Below are positions 21,140 to 33,100 of a stretch of DNA of 64,000 bases, piece by piece. How positions within the stretch are numbered: the stretch's first letter is position 1; every line of letters starts with the position of its first letter. Below the pieces are notes generated by a model. The model ran no database searches and was not told where the DNA came from. It saw only the letters and a program-made list of their open reading frames with translations. Made by a program: the position numbers and the translations under genes. The stretch spans positions 11,121,501 through 11,185,500 of the forward strand of contig JAPVLO010000001.1 of NCBI GenBank assembly GCA_027257055.1. The letters run 5' to 3'. Source of the stretch: Cephalopachus bancanus (lineage: Eukaryota; Chordata; Mammalia; Primates; Tarsiidae).

Positions 21140-21780
21140 TAGAATATGGGGGCCTCAGATCTTGCAGGAACAGGATATAAGAAACTCACAAGCATAGAAC
21201 TTGTGCTCTTCTGAGTAGGGCACGAGGCCTTGTGTCTCGATTGGGTCCTGGATGTGGCCTTCATCAGAGAATTCCCTCCCATGATCCAACCAGGTTAGCC
21301 AAATCCTGCCACAAAAATACTTGTACCCTAAAAAGCCCACTTTGAAGCTTTCATCATCAATGAGGTTAAGGCCAGAGAGCCAGGACTTTATTGAGTTTAC
21401 AGAATAGATGGCAAGACTCTCTTTAAGCTCAGTTGCTGATGAATATTTGTTTTTAGAGAGAACTGCGATTCCCTTGAAATATACTACCTGATAGCAAAGA
21501 TAGAAGCAAAGAGAAGTACAGCTTATACCCATCTCTAAATGCCTGCACCCACGAAGATCCAAAATAAGGGGAGGCTGTCACTGGTTTATGTCCATTGGCC
21601 ACAGTTAGCTTGGCCTCTTGTCCTCAATTATACTGAGACCTGGTCGACTGCCTTGTAAGAGGGAGGGGTGAGGTGCTGCATTCTTTCAACTTGCAGCCCT
21701 GTTGAACTCTTACTCATTTCAAGAGAGATCGTTTTATGACACCAATGCAGTATGAATGAGGCTCCTGTGTCCGAAACATT
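21140..21780 (-). mobile_element. Possible ERV LTR with adjoining leader (not identified)
   Basis: On the minus strand there is a TATAAGC motif near 21523, then AATAAAGTCCTGGCTCTCTGG near 21390-21370, as in an LTR with TATA box and polyadenylation signal. About 130 bases further on comes GATTTGGCTAACCTGGTTGG. A 135-codon antisense open frame (21155-21562) spans it but shows no protein domain I know. The LTR interpretation is tentative: no paired termini or target-site duplication were found. Confidence 0.28.
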
Positions 21781-24700
21781 CTATAATGGGTAATATTCTA
21801 ATAGGTTGTCATTCACATATTTTAATACATTCTTTCCTATTATCAGGCTTTTGGTATAATTACCACTTAATCAAATGTCACTGAGTGTCCTAGATACAGT
21901 AATATACCAGGCTTGTGAATAATTTCAGGTTGATGAAACATGATGGCAGTGATACTTTTAAAACTTTTTACTGGCTTGAGCTCTTGGACCTCGAATGCAT
22001 CTTACCGTGAGTAACCATTTCAGTTTTTCTTCTCCTTACCTATTTGGGGTTGCAATACCAGCATCCAAATGGCTAATGGTTTCCTCTTCAGTACTTGGTA
22101 ATTAGCCTAAAGAGTCATCAGATAGTAAAGGTATCCAGGTGACTTGTATGCATCTTTGTCCTCGCCTTTCTCTGGGGATAGAATAGCACTCCCTTTACCC
22201 CAAATCCCAATCATTCTTCGGAGATCAGCTTAAAAGTGATTTTATTTTTCCTACACATTTTTTGTTGAGCTCTCACTGTTGTCTTTCCTAGCAACCTGTA
22301 ATTTATTCTCTAAACTTATTATACTCTATCCCTTTGCCTGGTGCATGGTTCATGCTTGAAACAAACTTGTCTTGTAATCTGCTCAAATTTTCTTTTATAC
22401 AATTTCTAATTTATCTCAAAAGTCTTACCTAAAATCAAAAGCCCTCACATGAAGAATCTCTTTCGTCAAACAAGGACATTTTAAGAAAGGGCTTTGACAC
22501 GACCTTTGATTTCTCCTCTCCTCTTTGCTTCTACGGATACACCATGTCTGGAAGTACAGAATGTATTCCTATATGAAGACTACAATGCCTTATAAATCTT
22601 TTTGCCCATGTCTTGGGAAAACAATTTTCTAATCTCATTACTATAAGGAGGAAATAGAGGGATAACCCTGCAATCCATGGCCCAAGCCTCTGCATTCACA
22701 GGAGGAAATAAATGAGACAGCACTTAGGTTTTCTGGGCTCATCCACAGAGTGACTGTCAACACTATCAAAATTTTACCTCTTTTACAGAACCTTGAGCAA
22801 TCACAATTCCAATGCCAATTAAAAAGAGCTTCAGGAAAAATACTTTAACCCAATATGTATCCCAAAACATTGTAACTAGGTTTTAAAATTAGAGGTGCAG
22901 AGTATTTCACTAGTATGACATTGTGACATATTAACTTTTATGCGGCAGAGTTTTTCAATAGAGTTAAATTATCAGGATCATGCGATGTGTGATATTCAAG
23001 AACAAAAGTATACCAATACTAAGTAAGTATACTTCCTTAAAATATATATATTTGCCTATTTTATTTATAAATTTATTAGGAACTTAAATATACCTTATAA
23101 AATTCAGAAAATGCAATTTAAGAATAAAATCTTAATGAGTATTAAAGATTTATTCAATATGCAGACTGAAATTTCAAAGCAGGGAAATCCAAAATCTTTT
23201 TCTAGAAACTCATGCAGTGATTTAATAACCAAATTTCATTGAAAGGAACATATCACTGAAGTAACGGCAATCCAGGGACTACCATGTCCTGATACAGACA
23301 AGTGTTTTCCAACAAGCCTAATTGTCAACTGTGCAGTAACTTTGCTCCTGGGAACACCTGACTTGACTACTTAATTTACTTTTTGAGAGAAATAAATTGT
23401 CCTCAGAAGTTTTATTGCCTAACTTTACCTTTTGAAACTTAAGGCCGCTTCTCCTCTTTTCTTTCATTTCAGATCATAGGATTTGAGGAAGTGAAAGTTG
23501 GGATGGAGACACTTGATTTTTTGCCTCAGAAACATCTTTGGTTCTGGAGAACTCAAGGACATAATACTCAGGAAAAATCATCGAGAGAAAACTGCCCCAA
23601 TGTACCGCAGGCTTAGGCTTCCTAGGGAAGGCTGCGTTGATTACTTATATTGACTAAAAGTATAGGGAGGTAGTTCAGTACAGCAACCTTTGTTACAAAG
23701 CACAATAATCTGACTGAAATGTTCATCACGACACAAATCCAGGAGGGCTGTAGACCCCGGAAATGAGAGGAGGTGATCTAATCATTCTGACCCTGATGAT
23801 GAGAAATTTGAGACTTTGACTGTTGCCAAATGGGAAAAGATATTGAGAAATATATGGACACATTGTCTCCATGATGTCAATTAGTCAATATTTATAAATA
23901 TCGAAACAACTGCATTTAAATTTTTAATCTACGTATTTGATATTATGATGAAATGGATAAAATGATAGGGAATAATGCCCTGAATCAAAATAATTCTCAT
24001 CTGATTCTCAGTAGGGGTGAAAAATGTATCAAGATGACTATTACAGGAATAGTTGATATTTGTAACCCAAAAATAGAAAACATAAAGTAAAAGGGCCCTG
24101 TATATTTGGGAGTTTAAGTATATCATGTGTTCACCCTATTCTCTAAACTAATCTCGCAAATTCAAAATTACCACTTGAAGCTTTTTTCATAGCTGGCAGC
24201 CCTGTGAATTTTTTCAAGCCGTGGGGCTGTGTCACCATCGTTACAGAGGGAAACTAAAATAAATGTGCTTCTAGCAATAATTGTTTCATATTTGTGTACA
24301 AACAGCTGAACTGCATCTTTCAATTTCGAATGTGATCAGTCTAAATTCAAACTCTGTCATGAAGAACATCACAGAATGCTCAAACAAGAATGAAAATGAA
24401 GATTTATGCTAACAAAATTCTTTCAAATACATAAAAATGCTTTTATTATCTTATCCCCCTCTGCCATATCCTTTTTCTGTCTCTATCTCTATCTTTACTT
24501 TAATTGTTAGTGAAACTTTCCAGTGGCTGACTGTAACCTGTTTCATAAATTGTAGACATGTAAGATAACCCGAAGCTTACATAAAATATGTAATAATTGC
24601 AGTGAATACTGGTAGGATAAAGAAAGAAGAACAGAAGATACTAATAATTTTAAATATTTACCTTTTATAAGAGGTTTCCAATCAAGTTTATGGAACCAGT

Positions 24701-24949
24701 AGATATTTAGGAACTTTGCAATATTGAATAAAAATGTCTTTAAATTAATTTTGTATTTGATAGTATTTAAAGAAATCTCAAACTTAAACTTTTTTCTGAT
24801 ATTGTTCTCAGTAATGTAATATTTTGAAAACTAGAACAATTGTGAAGATTGAGAAACAATTTGTTCATAAATAATATAAATTATCTAAGATTTAAAGACA
24901 ATATTCTCATAGCATGAGAAATGTTTAACATGTTCATATAAGCATATGT
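21781..24949. other. Three kilobases with little recognisable
   Basis: Mostly unassigned. The stretch 22180-22420 (GCACTCCCTTTACCCC, TAATTTATTCTCTAAACTTATTATACTC) has a faint L2-like look. AT-rich patches lie at 23030-23150. No gene is recognised. Confidence 0.45.
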
Positions 24950-24957
24950 TTTTCTCC

Positions 24958-25132
24958 AGATGCCATGAACCATAAAGAAAATGTAGTCTTACTACCTCAT
25001 TTCACAATCGGAGAAACTGAGGCTCAGAAAAGTCAAGGACTTGTACAAGTTTACAGAGCTAACTAGGAGGAGAGCCAATACTAGAATCTTGTTCTTCTAA
25101 CAGTCACTCCAGGCTCTTTCTGCTACATGTTA
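24958..25132 (+). mobile_element. MIR SINE
   Basis: This is one of the clearest MIRs here: CATTTCACAATCGGAGAAACTGAGGCTCAGAAAAGTCAAGG, ACTTGTACAAGTTTACAGAGCTAAC and AGTCACTCCAGGCTCTTTCTGC follow the consensus in order. Confidence 0.75.
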
Positions 25133-25300
25133 TCACAATATAACTTTTAGATTATTATTCATTAGAACATGAAGCAATTTTTACATAATAGATATAATTT
25201 TATTTCAAGTAATAATTAGAGACAATATTATGCATATTTTTAAGACTCAGAAGGGATCACACAGTTAGAAAATCGACTCAAAATGTTTATAAATGTTTTC

Positions 25301-25523
25301 TTTTTTTTTTTTTTGAGTTGGAGTCTCACTCTGTCGCCCAGACTGGAGTGCAGTGGCATGCTCCCGGCCACCGCAGCCTCGATCTGCTGGGCTCTGGCGA
25401 TCCTTCCGCCTCAGCCTTCCAAGTAGCTGGAACTACAGGCATGCGCTACCACACCCGGCTAATTTTTTGATTTATTGTAGAGATGAGGTCTCGCCAAGTT
25501 GCCCAGGCGGGTCTCGAACACAC
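25301..25523 (-). mobile_element. Alu of the lineage-specific type, 5'-truncated, with perfect target-site duplication
   Basis: An antisense Alu with a T run at its left, GAGTTGGAGTCTCACTCTGTC, the CGGCTAATTTTTTGATTTATTG linker and a break in the left monomer at GGGTCTCGAACACAC. A perfect 13-base direct repeat, TATAAATGTTTTC, flanks it at 25288-25300 and 25524-25536. Low divergence suggests a fairly recent insertion. The left-monomer 5' end (about 60 bases) is missing. Confidence 0.95.
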
Positions 25524-25689
25524 TATAAATGTTTTCATAAGTCATTACAGTTTCACATATTCTAGAATATTAATTCTTAGACCATAAAGAGTACATATTT
25601 CAAAGGACATCAAAACAGTCAATGAATAAATAAAACAAAACTCATTAAGTATCCTATTTCTATTGTGTAACTTTTTGAAAGACAATTAC

Positions 25690-25942
25690 TCATAAAATGG
25701 ACTTAGAATATATAATATTGAGTGATCCATCACAGAAACAAAGAATTGAGTACCACATGTTCTCACTCATAAGTGGACCTTGAACAATTATCATAATACT
25801 GTAAGAAAGGGATTGGCAGTAGTGGGAAACGGTTAGGGGAGGGGGGAGCACACCGTATCAACAAGGGTACCTGCATAATGAACATTTGTATACCCAGCCC
25901 TGAATTGTACCCCCCATCTTCGAAATTAAAAAAAAAAAAAAC
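25690..25942 (+). mobile_element. L1 3' UTR, 5'-truncated copy with A-tail
   Basis: It opens in the last ORF2 codons (GAGTGATCCATCACAGAAAC, GTACCACATGTTCTCACTC), continues GTGGACCTTGAACAATTATC, a GGGGAGGGGGGAGC G-rich run, ACAAGGGTACCTGC and CCCTGAATTGTACCCCCCATC, and ends in an A14 tail. It is the best-preserved example of the 3' UTR shared with 3960-4180 and 49150-49350. Confidence 0.9.
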
Positions 25943-26404
25943 AGCCAGAGCTGATACAATATTTAGCTCCAAAGAAAGAACCAAAAAGGTCAAAAGGTGA
26001 AAGTTATTATGTTAAAAATCACTTTAGATGTGAATAATAAAGTCAAAAGAAAGTAAAAAAAAAAAATTGGTCAGCAAATTTCAATTGCATTTCAGTAAAA
26101 GAGCTATTCCTGGATATGGACATTACTGCTTAGTTCCTGAAATTATTTCCTTTGCCAATAAACACATTCTGTACATAAAACAATTAGCTCGTGGAAACAA
26201 AGATTTTTTTTTTAAGGGACAATGAAGACCCTGCTTTTAGAAACATTCTGGATTGGTTCCATAATGACTTTGGAATGAGCCTTCTCACCCTGCTCAAATT
26301 ACCTCATTGGCAACAGGGAGAAAAACACACTGAACCCCAGTGCCACCTGGCATAGGAATTGAGAATTTGAACATGTGGAAGATTACATCAACTCAGTTTA
26401 AACA
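25943..26404. other. Unassigned sequence
   Basis: Nothing is recognised. It contains a short A11 run near 26057. Confidence 0.5.
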
Positions 26405-26428
26405 GTGAGAGAGAGAGAGAGAGAGAAA
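26405..26428. repeat. (GA)n microsatellite
   Basis: About 11 GA units ending in AAAGTC. Confidence 0.9.
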
Positions 26429-26859
26429 GTCTGCAGGAGATCAACAAGAGTAGAATCCCCTTTGTACTTACTGGGAGAGCTGGCCTCCTCAGAGCCAAGG
26501 AGGGAGGCCCCTTCTATCACTGGAGGCAGGGGCTGGATTGCCTGAATAGAGGCTGAATCCGTTGCTCACGGTCACCCTCAAGAGCAGCCATGGGTGAGCA
26601 TCTTTCTACAAAAAACCTACAGCTCACACGGAATTCCAATCAGCATTCAAAATGTTTTTAAAGCAAAATATGAACGTGATCCTACTTCTGACACAAATTT
26701 TAAACAGGAGGTCAAAAACTGCCCTTGCTTCTTCTTACTCATGATAGTTCTGTTCTATGAAGTCCCCGTGAACACTCAAGCAGTGAATAATGAATTCTTG
26801 CTTTTAAGGAACATAGAGAGTCCAGGGTCCGATGAGCCTCTGGCCACATCTTCATCAAC

Positions 26860-27387
26860 CCATCAGTATGCAATCGTGTTCTATGCCTGTTTCTGTTCCA
26901 AGACACACCTGGTCTAGGTTATAGTGTTGACTCATTAACACTGAACTTATGCCCAAGTACATGGTCACATGTGCCTGATGAAGCTTCTCGAACACATGTA
27001 TTTTCTCTGCTAAAGCACATCACAGAATTCTTAGGCTTAGGAACACTAGACAGTGTTTCAGGAAAAAACACTGGGGAGTCGTTTGAACAGTAAAGTCACC
27101 GACACAAAACATTGAAAACAAGAAAATCCTGACACCAAATAGGCTATGGGAAGGACACATGTTTTCAACATGGGAGTGGGAACAAGGAGAGAGAGCAACG
27201 CTTTGCATGACCCAGGCTGGAGTCACACACATGGGAGGACCTATGGGTGTCACCGCTCTGGACATGTCCCTGAAGGACTGTGAAGGGACCCTGAGTACTG
27301 ATTTCGGGGTGGGGATGGAGTACAAGTAAACTGAGTAAGTAGGTGAATTCACAACTACAGAATCTGCAAATGTTGAGGCTTGACTGT
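26860..27387 (-). mobile_element. Tigger-like (Tc1/mariner superfamily) nonautonomous DNA transposon fragment
   Basis: The plus strand contains CACATCACAGAATTCTTAGGC, GGAACACTAGACAGTGTTTCAG and, at the end, GAATCTGCAAATGTTGAGGCTTGACTG followed by TA. The last part, read on the minus strand as CAGTCAAGCCTCAACATTTGC, resembles a Tigger terminal inverted repeat next to its TA target. The other terminus was not located, and strand is a guess. A 146-codon antisense open frame over it is a by-product. Confidence 0.5.
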
Positions 27388-27432
27388 ATCTGAAAAAAGC
27401 ACATCTGATATTTATATACTTGAGATATTTGA

Positions 27433-27606
27433 AAGGGGCTGGCTGGGTGCTGTGTCTCACACCTGTAATCCCAGCACTTTGGGAGGCTGAGATGGGAAGA
27501 TCACTTGAACCCGGGAAGCCGAGGCTGCAGTGAGCCAGGATCGTGATACTGCACTCCAGCCTGGGTGACAGAATAAGACCCTGTCTTAAAATATTAAAAA
27601 ATAAAG
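27433..27606 (+). mobile_element. Monomer-length Alu (left start joined to right end)
   Basis: It runs GGCTGGGTGCTGTGTCTCAC, CCTGTAATCCCAGCACTTTGGGAGGCTGAG and then at once the right-arm text ATCACTTGAACCCGGGAAGC, GCTGCAGTGAGCC and ACTGCACTCCAGCCTGGGTG, ending in an A-rich tail. The left-arm end, the central linker and the right-arm start are missing. The joint falls in the GGGAGGCTGAG word that both arms share. Confidence 0.9.
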
Positions 27607-27947
27607 GGGTTGCTTCATAAAAATACTTACTAATGTACAGTATGTTTGATCACAGGAGTGCAAGTCCAAATGGAAGCCATCCACTGCTACTTTCTGCTTC
27701 TACCTGACAAGATAGAGAACGCTTTCAATCTGCAGATGGGATTGTTTTCTTACGTTGATATGGATATAGTTTTCTTGCTATTCACAAACACTGTGATTTG
27801 CAAGTTTCAGGATTTCTCACTGATGAATAATTCAGAGAAAAGGATGTGTCTTTATTTTCTTTTGAGTTTCCCTTAAATAAAGGGAATGTATTATGTTCAT
27901 TCATACCACTGCTTCATTCATAAAGTTAGCTTTACAAGTAAGGAAAG

Positions 27948-28258
27948 GAGGCCTGGTGCAGTGGCTCATGCCTGTAATCGATCCCAACAGCACTTTAGAG
28001 GGCCAAGGTGGGAGAATTGACTGAGCCCAGGAGTTTGAGACCAGCCTGGGCAACATAAAGAGACCTTGGTCTCTACAGACAAAATTAAAAAAAAATATTG
28101 TTGGTTGTGGTTGTGCATGACTGTAGTCCCAACTACTTGGGAGCCTGAGGCAGAAAGATTGCCTGAACCCAGGAGGTCCAGGCTGCAGTAAGCCTGGACT
28201 GTGCCACAATCCAGTCTGATGACAGTAAGACCTCAACACACACAAAAAAGGGGGGAGG
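27948..28258 (+). mobile_element. Alu, AluJ-like, full length
   Basis: It starts GGCCTGGTGCAGTGGCTCATG, with the central A-rich linker AAAATTAAAAAAAAATATTG, and ends in GACAGTAAGACCTCAACACACACAAAAAAGG. Both arms have many changes. An antisense open frame (27901-28305) is the usual Alu shadow. Confidence 0.92.
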
Positions 28259-31200
28259 CGGGGAGCAAAGAAATGTCTCTGAAAATTCAGAAATACACAT
28301 TTCATAAGAAGTCAAACATAAATGAAATATTCTTGTTGTACTTTAATTAATGCGATGGCAAATACAATTCAAGGAATTAAGACATTTTTCACCAAACCTT
28401 TGGGGAATATAGGAATTGTATTCTAAGATTTGCATAGAAGGCTATCAAAACCTGGGAGGATCTTTCCAAAATAGAAACCCTGGAAGATATGAATTATAAA
28501 AAAATGTTTGATTAGTGAATCTGAGGATCTAATTTGATTTTTTTAGTTGAGAACATGTGGCCAAGGCCCAGCTTCTCAGCTCAACCCTTACAACCCCTCC
28601 TTCCTAAGCTCGCAGTCAAATGAGCTCTGGCTCTCTAGAATGTTCTTTCACCTCTCCTTTGAGTTACATCTTCTTCTAGAAGATTCTGTCACCCCTTAGT
28701 GAGAGCTTTCAGGTGTTCACCAGTGTTAAGGTTGATTTTTCAACCTTGACAAATAAAAACTTGGGGGAAAACTTCTATTTAAAGTTTGTCAACAGTGTTT
28801 TCTTACTAGAAGTTGAACTTTTATTTACATTAAAAGCTGTGCATATTTTTAAAAACTTCTTAAATGGCTCCATACACAAATTGGAAGCAATTACTCTCCT
28901 TTGGGGGGGCAGATAATGAAGCTTCCAAAAAATATAACTGAGGAACAAAATACAGGATTGTTTTATAAGGTCTTGTTGAGCCTACCAATTTGGTGGTATT
29001 TTATTTTGCAGAGAAAATGGAAAGCAATTATTTCTACACTCATGCAGCATTGGGGATGGAGGCTTTCATAGCTACTTCTTGTTGGTGGTATTGTTTTTTG
29101 GGGCTTTTGGCTTTGATATTTTGAGAGGTGCTGTCAAAGACGAAGAGAAGTTGGGTACAGCTGAAGATTTCCTGAGTCTTTGTAAACTTCCTCAGTACTA
29201 GAGTCAGGAAGAAGTCTAGAGTATGGATTTGGGGAGAATGCAGTTCCCTCCATGTCTGCCCCAAACTCAGGGGCAACATACTCACACACAAGCTCAAGAG
29301 GAAGTCTGCTAAAGACAGAGAGAATAAGAAAGCACTAGACAGTAATTTCCAAGACCTCATCTTAAATCCCCTGGAAGTTAAAATTAGTGGCCTTGGCTAT
29401 ATGAGAACATTAAATTCCTCAGGCCTTCGTATTAAGTGATACTTGACAACTTCTATTAGGCACTGTCACTAAAGCAGCAGCCCCGGAATCTCTCATATTA
29501 TAGGTACCGCAAAATAAAACTGATCAAGTGTTTTGAAGCTATAACTCATTTTCAGTAGACTTCAGAGGTGCTGGAGGAAGCACGTATAAGATCTCCTATT
29601 AAATCCCACAGAACAATGACCTTTCTCTTTCTTTCATCTAAAATTGTACATTTCCTTTTAATTTTCCACCACTTCAAAAGTAATTTTGAAATCCCAATTG
29701 TGAGGCATGTTTGTGACTTCTTTATGGCTGTCTCAAAATATGTAACCATTTAGAAATATAATTGAATGCTTTTTAAAAAAAACTCAAGCAAGATATACTC
29801 ATTTTTTAAGATCCTTCAGGTCTACTATATAAAATACTGCTTTGTTCAAGAGAGTATTAGCCTTGACAGGCAGCTGGAAGAGGAGAAGGCGAATGATTTT
29901 TGCTTCAGTTATTTCTACCTATCTTTCCAGTCAATTCCAGCCCATGATTGGCCACCTGAAAACTTGCTTTACTCCAAGTAAGAGATTGGGATACATTTAT
30001 TTCATCAGTAGATATATAACTTCTACATAAATCTTTTCTATATAAAAAGATTTCAACTCCATCTTTTTGTTAGTTTTGTAAATTTCATCTTTCCAATTTT
30101 TAAACAGTAGTTTTTGCTTTTGTTTTTGTTTTCAGGTTTAGAGAATGCCTCTTTCCATTAACCCACTAAGCTAGTGCTTAGTCAGAGAACGGTGGAGTAG
30201 TGACACGTTTTTTGGACTCTTCTTCTTTCTTGCAGAATCAGGATCTTACCAGTATTTAAAATCTAATAGTACCTGCAGGAGTAGGAAACTTGTGTACCAG
30301 AAGCGTCACAGTACAAATTTTAACATAATTGAATGCTTATCTCTATTTTATTTGTTGCTTGCTACTGGTGAAACAGCTACTGAAGTTTGAAAAGAATGTG
30401 CTACCATTGTACAGAGGAGAGCCTGGTGTCTTGTTTTCTAACTTACTGTCAGGCAGACAAGTTGGGAGAACTCACATACTATCAACCCTACAGGCCTCAG
30501 TTGCCTCTTTTGTAATAATGGCACACGTGTAACCCCAAACTAAAGGAAAGCTCATTATCAGTATTAATTTTTTTTTCTTATAATGAAACAATGCTGAAAA
30601 TACTCTTGCTGGACAGGTTTTCTTTTTTTGTTGTTCTTTTCCCAAAAGTCTAATTCAAGCAAGGCTCATAAATTGAGGTTTATAAATGAGCTTGATTTGA
30701 AGTGCTCCCAGGTCATTTTATTCCTTCTTACTCTATTTTACAGTGACAGTGGGATCAAGATAGAAAGTGAGGAACTCCTTTTGGAGTGCCTGTTTCTAAT
30801 CATTATTAATCCATGCATGATGATCAATTAAAGGAAAAGAGACTCTCTAGAAAAATGACAGAAATTTCTGTTAGAAGCCAACATTATCTTCTTTTAGCAA
30901 ATAATAGGTCTTCCTGAAAATAAAATATAGGAAAACATACCAGAAGAAGAGATATTATTTTGGAGTAATCACACCTATCACAGTGTGCCCTATACCTTGA
31001 AAAACATAAGTATCTGGATGGTCAGACGCTTGTTCTGTGATATCAGAAAGCTCAGGACCGGTTGTTTATAAAGCCAGATATTGACATACCAGAACTCAGA
31101 CCCAGGTGCAAGATCAAAATACATAGTTCTGTTATTTCTTTAGATACAATATTAGATTACTTGGCAGCACAACAAAATTTATTGTGCAAATATTTAAAGA

Positions 31201-31619
31201 CTGAAATTCAGTGTTATACCTATATTGTTTTTAAAAGTAATATTTTTCATTTATTTTTAAATAAATTTCTTTCATTTAAGCTTATTGAACATCTATGCAA
31301 TTCTTGAGAGCATTGAGGTGTATTTTGGAAATCCTGGCTGATTGCCGGGGTTTGTTGTTATGTTATGTGTTTCCTGAGTGCTCTTAACGCTGGTAAAGCA
31401 GAAAAGATGAATATTATTATCACTCTCTTTAGGCTTTGCCTCATGCCCCATACTCCATTGCTCAAGGGTCCCTCCCTCCCTTAATCCCGGGAAAACTATT
31501 TGAGGCCATCAATATAGCTATTTCCTCTGTGAAAAAGGCAAGAGCTAGGAGCCCACTGACTTGCAAAGAGAAAAGAGTTAAGAAAGGTATCTAGAGATTA
31601 GGGACTGTTGATGTATCAC
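28259..31619. other. Over three kilobases with no recognised feature
   Basis: No gene, RNA or clear repeat. Open frames on both strands (28713-28916, 29040-29360, 29552-30030, 30329-30532, 30628-30831, 31062-31307) are short, AT-biased and lack domains. Local features are a C-rich patch at 28588-28606 and a G7 run at 28903-28909. Confidence 0.5.
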
Positions 31620-31745
31620 AGCATGACCCAGTCAAAGACTCTGGGATAAGAAGGATCTGACTCTACCACTTAATAGCCTGCCTGTTGTTTAACTTTTGTA
31701 AATCTCCCTTGCCTTAACTGTGCAATGAAATAATAAAAATACCTT
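31620..31745 (+). mobile_element. MIR SINE fragment
   Basis: GATAAGAAGGATCTGACTCTACCACTTAATAGCC, GTAAATCTCCCTTGCCTTAAC and TGTGCAATGAAATAATAAAAATACC follow the MIR core (ggctctgccacttactagctg ... ctctgtgcctcagtttcctcatctgtaaaatg). Confidence 0.6.
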
Positions 31746-31773
31746 AGCATAAATAAATACATAAATAAATAAA
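31746..31773. repeat. (AAAT)n simple repeat
   Basis: GCATAAATAAATACATAAAT and AAATAAATC, next to the MIR 3' end. Confidence 0.8.
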
Positions 31774-32039
31774 TCTACCACCCTGCCATGCAGATCAGAA
31801 CATTTATTTTTTTAAAAAATTGTAGTGGCTATGGTGATGCTGAGAAAAATCTGGCATTCACCAGTGATTGAAAAGCTGTTACAGTGTGTCCTATTTCATC
31901 CGTGATATGATGCATGCATTTGCATATTTTAACCTATCTGAAGTTGGGATGTTTCTTAGCAATAATAACTCCTTAAGCTCAATGAAATGCAGTACAATCC
32001 ATGTCTATGTCACTTAATATAAAGTGAAAAATCTTTGCT

Positions 32040-32150
32040 AAATTTTAACTCTTACTATATGCTAAGTTCTGAGCATTTTGCATAAGTTATTTTATCCAAT
32101 TCTTAGAATAACTGGGGGTAGAAGCCCTTTACGTAAGAGACTAAGTATAT
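32040..32150 (+). mobile_element. MIR SINE fragment
   Basis: TTACTATATGCTAAGTTCTGAGCATTTTGCATAAGTTATTTTATCCAATTCTTAGAATAACTG matches the MIR segment actatgtgccaggcactgtgctaagcgctttacatacattatctcatttaatcctcacaaca. Confidence 0.55.
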
Positions 32151-32384
32151 TTACATGTTGGGAACTTTGCTAGGAAGCAGGAATAGGAGACTGTGTATAA
32201 GTCTGTGGGAGAAGGTAGAACTGGGTTGATTCTAAACAACTCTGATTTTAGAAAAACATTTATCCTTTCACCTTTCTCATCAGTGAAATAACATAAACAT
32301 ACTTACGATAAAGTCACTGGACTTAGTGATGAAGACATGCCCTACAAAACTAAGATGTCTGCCTTCAAATATTGACTTTGTTAA

Positions 32385-32580
32385 ATGTCTCATATACGAC
32401 TTTGACCATTGCCCTAACCCCTCGGAGTCTTAATTTCCTCATCTGTAAAATGATGATAATAATTAAACAACACTTCATGGTATGTTGTGAAAATTAAATA
32501 CATTAATTTTTGCAAAGATCTTAAGAATGTCCCTGCCACGTACTAAGTGCCATTTGAGATGAACTACTGTTATCATTACC
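32385..32580 (+). mobile_element. MIR SINE
   Basis: CATATACGACTTTGACCATTGCC, CGGAGTCTTAATTTCCTCATCTGTAAAATGATGATAATAATT, AAATTAAATACATTAATTTTTGC and CCACGTACTAAGTGCC follow MIR in order. The CCTCATCTGTAAAATG word is exact. Confidence 0.75.
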
Positions 32581-32984
32581 TAATACAGTTATAAGGTATA
32601 AAAAGGAATTTGTTTAGAAAGCATCTGATGCTATGCAATGTCGAATCTGTTTTCCCTGTGTCTTTCTTAAAAATACTAGTGCAAAACAGACCTAACAGAG
32701 TCACTCCTTAGATTCACGAGGCATCTGGCAACCATGATGAAATAAGTTGCAATTTATTTTATCATTTTTAAAATCTTCTTGTGATTGTTTGCTTTGTTGT
32801 GAGCTTAGAGACTTGTGTATTGGTATTTACAAATGTGGTTCACTTTCACTTTGCACTGCTGGAGAGACAAAGGGGCTGGATGGTCAAACAGCCCTACTCA
32901 TGTCCTTGCCAGAGCTTTCCAAGTTTAAAGGTACCTATAAGCTATTGTTATGGCTTGTAAAAATATACATTCCTGATTCCTTAT
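32581..32984. other. Unassigned sequence
   Basis: Nothing is recognised. An 81-codon open frame (32747-32992) has no domain. Confidence 0.5.
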
Positions 32985-33100
32985 CCCTCTGATTTTTCAG
33001 GCCTGAGAAGAGACCTGGGAATCTGCATCTTAACAAGACCCAGATGATACTGATGTTGTTCATGTATGAGCTATTCTTGTAGAAGTGTGGGCCAGGATTC
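32985..33100 (+). mobile_element. MER5A-like MITE, right half
   Basis: CTGATTTTTCAGGCCTGAGAAG, GGGAATCTGCATCTTAACAAG, CAGATGATACTGATGTTG and AGAAGTGTGGGCC match the right half of the MER5A consensus. Confidence 0.55.

Noticed and set aside
23450..23490. Pyrimidine tract followed by CAG (CTTTTCTTTCATTTCAG) as a splice acceptor of a real exon.
   Set aside because: No long open frame or donor follows. Such sites occur by chance in AT/pyrimidine-rich DNA.
23759..23800. Signs of bacterial, viral-genome or plasmid content such as operons, terminators or ribosome binding sites anywhere in the window.
   Set aside because: None seen. The whole window has mammalian repeat structure.
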